A DNA stretch of 5,993 nucleotides from Candidatus Solibacter sp. (GTDB lineage: Bacteria; Acidobacteriota; Terriglobia; Bryobacterales; Bryobacteraceae): contig JADGNT010000339.1 in assembly GCA_017883345.1 (NCBI GenBank), positions 1-5,993 of the forward strand, in the 5' to 3' direction. Made by a program: the position numbers and the translations under genes. This document shows, in pieces, positions 1 through 4,418 of the stretch. Position 1 is the first letter of the stretch, and each line of letters starts with the position of its first letter. Under the pieces are notes generated by a model that did no database searches, was not told the origin of the DNA, and saw nothing but the letters and a program-made list of their open reading frames with translations.

Positions 1-656
1 TCGATCCGCTCTTTCATGAGCGTGCCGCCCTCGACTCTGGCAAGCGTCAGCCAGTCGGCAATCAGGCTCTGTAGTTCTTCGGTCCGCTTGAGGCAACGGT
101 CGATCCATTCCTCTCTCTTGGCAGCCACTTCCGCGGTATCGCCAAGGAGCTTCAACACATCCAGGTATTGATGAATCGCGACCAGCGGCGTCCGGAGCTG
201 ATGGGATACGAAGGTGACGAAGCGCCGTTTGAGCAGCGCGCGCTCGATCTCGCACTGCTGGGACTCGAGCGAGAGCCGGCGCCGCTCCAACCCCCGGTTG
301 ACAATCAATCGCAGCTCATCCGGGGAGAATGGCTTGGGCAGAAAATCATAGGCCCCGCATTTCATCGCCTCCACCGCGGTGTCGATGGTAGCGTACCCCG
401 TAATCACCACAATGGTGATCTGGGGATCGATCTCATGGACGCGGGAGATCACTTCGATGCCGCTGATCCCCGGCATCTTGAGGTCGACCACGATCAGGCC
501 CGGCTTCAACCGTCCGACGCCTTCCAGGCCTCGGGTCCCGTCCTCGAAGGCCTCGACGCGGAAGCCCATCTTCGACAAGATCTTGCAGCATGAGAGCCGC
601 ATCGCGTAGTCATCGTCGATGACTACCACCGTCTCCGGCGCAGCAGCTTCACCCAT
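1..656 (-). CDS. Receiver + histidine kinase hybrid, C-terminus cut by window edge
   Basis: Reading leftward from ATG 656-654, the frame stays open for 218 codons to the window edge. Residues about 8-125 are a response-regulator receiver domain: acidic pair D15/D16, phospho-acceptor D58 in DLKMPG, T86 and K108 in a KPF motif. After a charged helical linker (about 120-145), residues 146-158 (FVSHQLRTPL at 149-158) match the HisKA H-box, with H152 as the expected autophosphorylated histidine; the DHp helix pair runs to the edge. The HATPase domain should lie beyond position 1. No membrane segment or PAS/GAF sensor is seen, so the protein is probably cytoplasmic and takes its signal by phosphotransfer to D58. 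A GAAGG sequence lies 4 nt before the ATG. It follows the receiver gene by 41 bp on the same strand, so the two are probably one operon. The family call is firm; substrate, partner and signal are unknown. Confidence 0.9.
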   Translation of the reverse strand, partial: MGEAAAPETVVVIDDDYAMRLSCCKILSKMGFRVEAFEDGTRGLEGVGRLKPGLIVVDLKMPGISGIEVISRVHEIDPQITIVVITGYATIDTAVEAMKCGAYDFLPKPFSPDELRLIVNRGLERRRLSLESQQCEIERALLKRRFVTFVSHQLRTPLVAIHQYLDVLKLLGDTAEVAAKREEWIDRCLKRTEELQSLIADWLTLARVEGGTLMKERI

Positions 657-672
657 CGCACCTTCTACCGAA

Positions 673-694
673 CCACCGGACCAGATTCCGGCGG
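673..694 (-). other. Intercistronic stem-loop between receiver and hybrid kinase genes
   Basis: On minus-strand RNA an 8-bp stem (CCGCCGGA with UCCGGUGG, one G-U pair) closes a 6-nt loop in the 41-bp gap. The wobble pair forms only in the minus-strand transcript; the plus strand would have an A/C mismatch, which fits a role in the operon mRNA. No U-run follows, so it is not a classic intrinsic terminator. It could affect mRNA stability or the relative expression of the two genes. Confidence 0.45.
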
Positions 695-697
695 ATC

Positions 698-1111
698 TCA
701 GGACGAGGCCCTTTTGCTCACCCCCACCGACCTCTCCAGAACTTCGAGGAATTTGGGAATATCGAGGGGCTTCGTGAGGTATCTGTCGGGCCGAATCATT
801 TCGGCCTCGGGCGACATCGGGAAGCGCTCATCCGGGCTCTCCTCAATGGAAGAGACCATTAACACGGGGATCTGGCGATACTCCGCGTATTCGTCCAGAT
901 ATTTGAGCGCGTGGGTGACGCCGTACCCTTCCACTGATGTCTCCATCATGATGTCCACCAGGACGGCATCTGGTTTGTGTTCTACGATCATCCGCAAGCC
1001 TTCGTGTCCGGAGGCGGCTTCGAGCACTTCGTAGCCGTGACCTTCGAGAAGAGATCTCACGGAGGCCCGGAAGTCTTGATCGTCATCGATCAGGAGTACT
1101 TTTGCGGACAT
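698..1111 (-). CDS. Stand-alone response regulator (receiver domain only)
   Basis: A 137-residue protein made almost entirely of one receiver domain. It shows the acidic triplet D9-D10-D11, phospho-acceptor D53 (LVDIMM), S87 at the usual Thr/Ser position and K114 in TKPLD. There is no DNA-binding or enzymatic output domain, so it probably acts by protein contact or as a phosphorelay intermediate, as CheY and Spo0F do. Two regions differ from a standard receiver. The loop after D53 reads ETSVEGYG, lacks the usual proline (MPG) and is slightly longer. The D53-S87 and S87-K114 spacings (34 and 27) exceed those of CheY (30 and 22), the second because of a segment around residues 90-110. The start is well supported: GGAAGGAGG lies 5 nt upstream of the ATG. 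It is the first gene of the minus-strand operon and its natural partner is the downstream hybrid kinase. Confidence 0.93.
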   Translation of the reverse strand: MSAKVLLIDDDQDFRASVRSLLEGHGYEVLEAASGHEGLRMIVEHKPDAVLVDIMMETSVEGYGVTHALKYLDEYAEYRQIPVLMVSSIEESPDERFPMSPEAEMIRPDRYLTKPLDIPKFLEVLERSVGVSKRASS

Positions 1112-1179
1112 GCAAGCCTCCTTCCCGCCGGCGGCGCCTCAGCCACTCGTCCGTCCTGCGCCGGGAGCCGCCCGGTATG

Positions 1180-1208
1180 ATTATAGGACAAGTGAGCCTT
1201 AAATTGAA
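1180..1208 (-). promoter_or_regulatory. Predicted sigma70-type promoter of the two-component operon
   Basis: On the minus strand the -10 box is a perfect TATAAT (1180-1185). A weak -35, TTCAAT (1203-1208, 3/6), lies 17 bp upstream. Transcription would start near 1173, giving a leader of about 60 nt before the receiver ATG. A 5-bp CCGGG/CCCGG stem (1161-1175) falls at the start of that leader. The weak -35 and the repeats over it suggest an activator may be needed. Confidence 0.6.
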
Positions 1209-1271
1209 GCCCGAACTCCGTTTCTCCCTATTGAAGACCGAGGGGTCCGATAGCTTTTAGAGCAATTTAAG
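1198..1271. repeat. Inverted and direct repeats in the divergent control region
   Basis: CTTAAATTG (1198-1206) and CAATTTAAG (1263-1271) form a perfect 9-bp inverted repeat with 56 bp between the arms. In the same stretch ATTGAAGCCCGA (1203-1214) is repeated as ATTGAAGACCGA (1230-1241), 11/12 identical with a 27-bp period. One arm of each repeat covers the -35 box of the minus promoter. This arrangement fits binding sites for a regulator, possibly with looping. No known operator consensus was recognised. Confidence 0.4.
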
Positions 1272-1298
1272 TGTTTCAGGTATTAAACCCAATAACTA

Positions 1299-1328
1299 TT
1301 GTGGCTGTTGGGCCGGGAGGTGTATACT
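1299..1328 (+). promoter_or_regulatory. Predicted promoter for the rubrerythrin-like gene
   Basis: TATACT (1323-1328, 5/6 to TATAAT) is preceded at 18 bp by TTGTGG (1299-1304), which matches only the TTG half of the -35 consensus. Transcription would begin near 1335, leaving a leader of about 170 nt before ATG 1504. No better plus-strand match was seen between 1112 and 1503. Confidence 0.45.
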
Positions 1329-1337
1329 TAGCCCGGC

Positions 1338-1435
1338 AGGAATTCCAAACTGGAAATCCTGGTAAGAACCGCCTGTCGCGGAGGACGTTAGCTGGAACGC
1401 GCAGGCATGTGGCCTCGCCGTCGCGGAGGGCGAGG
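1338..1435 (+). promoter_or_regulatory. Structured 5' leader: three consecutive hairpins
   Basis: Three stems follow one another just after the predicted transcription start. Hairpin 1 pairs 1338-1346 with 1352-1360 (8 of 9 pairs, 5-nt loop). Hairpin 2 pairs 1371-1380 with 1398-1406 (9 pairs with U1376 bulged, 17-nt loop). Hairpin 3 pairs 1413-1419 with 1429-1435 (7 perfect pairs, 9-nt loop). GGA triplets sit in the loops of hairpins 2 and 3. No T-run follows, so this is not a simple terminator. I recognise no known riboswitch. Folding was by eye, and GC-rich DNA forms chance stems easily. Confidence 0.4.
1414..1429 (+). repeat. 16-nt element, copy A (leader of rubrerythrin-like gene)
   Basis: CTCGCCGTCGCGGAGG here matches the copy at 2896-2911 at 15 of 16 positions (G/A difference at the seventh base). 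A shorter copy, GTCGCGGAGG, lies at 1375-1384, 45 bp upstream. This copy forms part of the left arm, the loop and the start of the right arm of leader hairpin 3. Confidence 0.5.
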
Positions 1436-1503
1436 TTGTGCTTCTAGGATCGGTGCGTCCGAAATGCGAATCGTGCCCGGCGCACCAGGGAGGAGTGTGT
1501 GAT

Positions 1504-2130
1504 ATGCCGTCCTCTTGTCCGAAGTGCCACAGGGTGCTGGAAGAAGACGAGATCTGCTGCGCGCAGGTCCGCTGCACGTGGCGGTGCTTGAGTTGTTTCA
1601 AACTCACCACCGGCTTCGCTGTCCCCTACGGGAAGTGTTTTATGTGCGGTGGCGAACTAGAGGTGATTCCGGATCGCGACTTGGGCGATTGCATGCGCTT
1701 CCACGCCATCCGCGACGCTGTGCAGTTCGAACTGAATTCATTCCATTTCTTCAAGCTAGCGCGAGAAAGGGCCACAACACCGGAGCAGCGCATCGTGCTC
1801 GAAGGCTTTTACGAAGCCGGACTGGATCATCTTTACGAATTGGAAGAGAAGTACCACGCCCACCTGGATCGGGAGATGGTCGAGTTCGCCTCAAATGAAG
1901 AGAAGCTGCTCTCGGACTGGCCGTTCCGGGGCATCCGAGTGACAGAAAACTCGGGGGTCGCGGATCTGTATAAAGTGGCGCTGGAAACGGAGCAGCGCGC
2001 GCGGGACCACTTCCGGCGGCTGGCGAGCCAATTCCCGGTGGGGCTCGAAAACGAACTGTGCAGAGAGGTGGCTGCCGAAGAAGACGAGCACCTAGCCATG
2101 CTTCAGACAGAACTGGAGCAGCTCACCTGA
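1504..2130 (+). CDS. Zinc-ribbon + rubrerythrin-like (ferritin-like diiron) protein
   Basis: A 208-residue cytoplasmic protein. Residues 1-55 are rich in cysteine: CxxC pairs at C5/C8, C28/C31 and C45/C48 plus C18, C19 and C24, the pattern of a zinc ribbon or rubredoxin-like site. Residues about 65-207 look like a four-helix ferritin-like bundle: E76 in helix A, H109 in helix B, E161/E163 in helix C and E193-x-x-H196 in helix D. The glutamate expected three residues before H109 is glycine (G106), so one metal ligand may be missing. Rubrerythrins reduce peroxide and protect against oxygen; that role is inferred here. ATG 1504 is chosen because AGGAG lies 8 nt upstream. GTG 1438 also has GGAGG at 8 nt and would add 22 residues with three more cysteines. 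The unknown gene downstream lies about 100 bp away on the same strand. Confidence 0.85.
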   Translation: MPSSCPKCHRVLEEDEICCAQVRCTWRCLSCFKLTTGFAVPYGKCFMCGGELEVIPDRDLGDCMRFHAIRDAVQFELNSFHFFKLARERATTPEQRIVLEGFYEAGLDHLYELEEKYHAHLDREMVEFASNEEKLLSDWPFRGIRVTENSGVADLYKVALETEQRARDHFRRLASQFPVGLENELCREVAAEEDEHLAMLQTELEQLT

Positions 2131-2227
2131 TTGCCCTGGCCCGGCTCGCAGTTTGATAGCCTCCGACTTACAATCCTTTTTCCAGTGGGGGGCAGTGGGG
2201 AATACTCGTAGTGAAGTTGTACGCCGT

Positions 2228-2842
2228 ATGGCACACGGCTGGCAGTTGTGCGCAAGTCGAGAGATCTCCGAGACATTGATCTCCGACTTTATCCGGCCCG
2301 CGGTACACTCGGTCCCTCCACGAATGGCTCGCCAACTCAGGTGCTGCCGGGTGTCCGTTGTGGAGGATCTCGGTAGCCCCTCAGTAGCTTCGCGGTGGAC
2401 AGCGACCGGCCTGGGATTGGAGATTTCACTCGCGACGGCAGGCCGGGAAAGCCACGACATCGCGTTGGAACTGCTCTTGTGCCTGGGACAAGCACTCTGG
2501 GAAGAGCTGAGTCACAGCCAACGCAAGGCCTACTGGCTGCTTCTCGACGATGAGATCGGCGCCGGCACTCCCGGAGAGATTGACGAGGACGCGCTCAAAC
2601 AGAAGAGGCTGCTATTGTCTAACTGCAGCAGCGCGGGCAGCAGTAGGCGGCTGGAGCGCTACGGCTCCGCTTCTTTCGCTGGGACAGCGGCCGAATATGT
2701 CCACTGCCTTTGGCACGATGTGACCGTGCGGACTGGTCCCACTTTCTTGCCGGCGCGGCAACTTCGACGCCGCCTGGAGTTGCTGGCACGCTGGTACCCA
2801 GCCGGTCGAGGGCATCGACTGTTTCCACGCGGAGACCGGTAG
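2228..2842 (+). CDS. Conserved-looking protein of unknown function
   Basis: A 204-residue protein that I cannot assign to a named family. It has no signal peptide, membrane segment or recognised catalytic motif. The middle (about residues 80-125) looks helical and contains ESHDIALELLLCLGQALWEEL, then an acidic GEIDEDALKQKR stretch. The C-terminal third is rich in Arg, Trp and Leu and ends in a compact block with VHCLWHDVTVR and RRRLELLARWYP followed by GRGHRLF. It resembles, from memory, acidobacterial hypothetical proteins. Cysteines are frequent for a cytoplasmic protein (at least six). The start is uncertain: the frame is open from TTG 2153, with GTG 2195 and ATG 2228 as options. ATG 2228 is chosen because the upstream codons look non-coding, though no strong ribosome site precedes it. 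It may be cotranscribed with the rubrerythrin-like gene, since no terminator is visible between them. Confidence 0.7.
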   Translation: MAHGWQLCASREISETLISDFIRPAVHSVPPRMARQLRCCRVSVVEDLGSPSVASRWTATGLGLEISLATAGRESHDIALELLLCLGQALWEELSHSQRKAYWLLLDDEIGAGTPGEIDEDALKQKRLLLSNCSSAGSSRRLERYGSASFAGTAAEYVHCLWHDVTVRTGPTFLPARQLRRRLELLARWYPAGRGHRLFPRGDR

Positions 2843-2895
2843 AGGCGATTGGTTTCAAACAAAATCCACTGAACGATGGGCCCTAAGTCTGGGCG

Positions 2896-2911
2896 CTCGC
2901 CATCGCGGAGG
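2896..2911 (+). repeat. 16-nt element, copy B (next to the efflux promoter)
   Basis: CTCGCCATCGCGGAGG ends one base before the -35 box of the efflux promoter. It is 15/16 identical to the copy at 1414-1429, on the same strand. Its position directly upstream of -35 is typical of an activator site. The GGAGG at its end lies only 1 nt from ATG 2913, too close to act as a ribosome site. Confidence 0.5.
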
Positions 2912-2912
2912 C

Positions 2913-2941
2913 ATGACAAACACCCCCGATAACGGGATAAT
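2913..2941 (+). promoter_or_regulatory. Predicted sigma70-type promoter of the RND efflux operon
   Basis: ATGACA (2913-2918, 5/6 to TTGACA) and GATAAT (2936-2941, 5/6 to TATAAT) are separated by the ideal 17 bp. Transcription would start near 2948. The ATG that opens the longest frame here is the start of the -35 box, which argues that translation begins downstream. Confidence 0.6.
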
Positions 2942-3128
2942 AAGGTTCAGACCACTGTTTATAGGGCGGTGCGCCGGTTGTGGGCGATCCCCACGGTACG
3001 GCGGTACCCGAGTTTCGGGAGTGTTTGCGGCCCCAGCCTCGACAACGGCCGGCGCCCGGGCACAGCGGCTACGGCGTGTGTATCCCGCACCTGGCCCTGA
3101 ACATTGGAGAAGCATTGTCAGGCGAGCT

Positions 3129-4412
3129 ATGCAGCTAAGCGATCCACATAAACGGCCGCGATCGACCGCGGCCACCTCATCCAAATTCCGTTACCGGGCG
3201 GAGTTCTACCGCCTGCTCCGCTTCCTGTTCGCCGGGGCAGTCGCTGTCTCGCTGACGAACTGCCACCGGCCCGACCCTGTGGCGGCCGGGCCGCCCGCGC
3301 CCGTGGATGTGGAGGTGGCGCAAGTCGCGGCGCGCGACGTTCCCATTGTCAAGGAATGGATAGGCACGCTCGACGGCCGCGTAAATGCCGGGATCCGAGG
3401 ACAGGTGACCGGCTATCTGCTCCGGCAGGCTTACCGGGAGGGATCGTTTGTCCGGCGGGGCGACCCGCTGTTCGAGATTGACGCGAGGCCGTTTGAGGCG
3501 GCTTTGAACGAGGCCAAGGGCAGGCTGGCACAGGTCGAGAGCGGTGTTCAGCAGGCCGCGGGGAATTTGGCGCAGAGCCAGGCCAGGCTGGGCAAAGCCG
3601 AACTGGATGTCAAGCGCTACACGCCGCTGGTAAAGAGCAGGGCGATCAGCCAGGAGGAAATGGACAACGCCGTGCAAAGCCGCCTGGAGGCCCAGGCCGG
3701 GGTGGAAGCATCGCGGGCGGGAACCGAAACGGCGAAAGCCTCCGTTGTGGCGGCAAAAGCGGCGGTATACGACGCGGAGGTGAAACTGGGATTCACCAGG
3801 ATCGCCTCGCCGATTGACGGGATCGCCGGGCTCGCCACGATCCAGGTGGGCGACCTGGTGACCCCCGCGGGCGCCCCGCTGACCACCGTCTCCACGGTGA
3901 ATCCCATCAAAGCGTACTTCACCATCAGCGAGCAGGAGTACCTGGCCCAGCAGCGCGCGGGCGGGGGGAACCAGTGGGCCAAGAACCTTGAGTTGGTGCT
4001 GTCGGACGGCTCCGTGTACGCCCACAAGGGCACGTTCTTCATGGCGGACCGCCAGGTGGACGTGGGCACCGGCGCGCTGCGCATTGCGGCGCTATTCCCA
4101 AACCCGGGGAATGTCTTGCGGCCCGGCCAGTACGGACGCGTGCGGGCGGTGATGGGCGTGCGCAAGGGCGCGGCGGTGGTGGCGCAACGCGCCGTGACCG
4201 AACTGCAAGGCTCCTATCAAGTCGCCCTGGTAGGCGACGGCAACAAGGTGACCATTCGGACGGTGCGGATGGGGGAACGCTCGGGCAGCATGTGGGTGGT
4301 GGAAGAGGGATTGCGTCCCGGTGAGCGGGTGATCGTGGAAGGTCTTCAAAAGGTGCGCAGCGGCGTGGTGGTCAACCCCAGGATGTCCGCGGCGGATGCG
4401 GGCGGGAAGTAG
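3129..4412 (+). CDS. RND efflux periplasmic adaptor (AcrA/MexA-type lipoprotein)
   Basis: A 427-residue membrane fusion protein that links an RND pump to an outer-membrane channel. Residues 29-45 form a hydrophobic signal ending in LTNC, a probable lipobox with C45 as the lipidated residue; Asn before Cys is less usual. The lipoyl domain is split around the hairpin (about 85-118 and 222-256, the latter with SPIDG). The alpha-helical hairpin spans about 119-218 and carries the TolC-docking RLS motif R163-x3-L167-x6-S174 aligned with AcrA. The beta-barrel runs about 258-340, with a membrane-proximal domain to the end (GLQKVRSGVVV matches AcrA well). ATG 3129 is chosen over ATG 2913 because the latter lies in a promoter and adds 72 residues ahead of the signal peptide. 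The ribosome site at 3129 is weak (AGGCGAG), and even this start leaves a long 28-residue n-region. The pump gene follows after 6 bp. Confidence 0.93.
   Translation: MQLSDPHKRPRSTAATSSKFRYRAEFYRLLRFLFAGAVAVSLTNCHRPDPVAAGPPAPVDVEVAQVAARDVPIVKEWIGTLDGRVNAGIRGQVTGYLLRQAYREGSFVRRGDPLFEIDARPFEAALNEAKGRLAQVESGVQQAAGNLAQSQARLGKAELDVKRYTPLVKSRAISQEEMDNAVQSRLEAQAGVEASRAGTETAKASVVAAKAAVYDAEVKLGFTRIASPIDGIAGLATIQVGDLVTPAGAPLTTVSTVNPIKAYFTISEQEYLAQQRAGGGNQWAKNLELVLSDGSVYAHKGTFFMADRQVDVGTGALRIAALFPNPGNVLRPGQYGRVRAVMGVRKGAAVVAQRAVTELQGSYQVALVGDGNKVTIRTVRMGERSGSMWVVEEGLRPGERVIVEGLQKVRSGVVVNPRMSAADAGGK
3154..3173 (+). other. GC-rich hairpin just inside the adaptor reading frame
   Basis: GGCCGCG (3154-3160) and CGCGGCC (3167-3173) form a perfect 7-bp stem with a 6-nt loop, about 25 nt after ATG 3129. 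It would oppose ribosome entry if 3129 is the start, or form part of the leader if translation starts later. It may be chance in GC-rich DNA. Confidence 0.35.
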
Positions 4413-4418
4413 GCAGCC

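Larger units (their letters stand above)
2843..3128 (+). other. Intergenic region and long leader of the efflux operon
   Basis: This 286-bp gap holds one copy of the 16-nt element, the efflux promoter and then about 180 nt of leader. Two short stems lie in the leader: GGTAC/GTACC at 2995-3008 and CCCGA/TCGGG at 3007-3019. They share two bases and so cannot both form completely. The plus frame is open from 2913, but its translation (Arg/Ala/Pro/Gly-rich, no family features) looks non-coding. No convincing terminator of the upstream gene was found. Confidence 0.5.

Noticed and set aside
168..593. 141-codon open frame on the plus strand
   Set aside because: It lies antisense to the hybrid kinase, whose minus-strand frame has clear receiver and HisKA motifs; the plus translation has no family features.
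1438..1503. FNR-like cysteine spacing (C-x2-C-x8-C) suggesting a Crp/Fnr regulator
   Set aside because: There is no cyclic-nucleotide-binding or helix-turn-helix domain after it; the frame continues into a zinc ribbon and ferritin-like fold.
2131..2227. Possible terminator after the rubrerythrin-like gene
   Set aside because: No stable stem followed by a T-run was found; the T-rich stretch near 2176-2181 has no preceding hairpin.
2092..2460. Minus-strand frame spanning the gap before the unknown gene
   Set aside because: No ribosome site or protein features, and it overlaps two plus-strand genes.
2843..2912. Possible terminator after the unknown gene
   Set aside because: Only a 4-bp GCCC/GGGC stem near 2880-2894 and no T-run.
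3177..4025. 282-codon minus-strand open frame opposite the adaptor
   Set aside because: A mirror of a highly GC-rich coding region; the translation is low-complexity Arg/Gly/His-rich and the plus strand encodes a well-matched AcrA-type protein.
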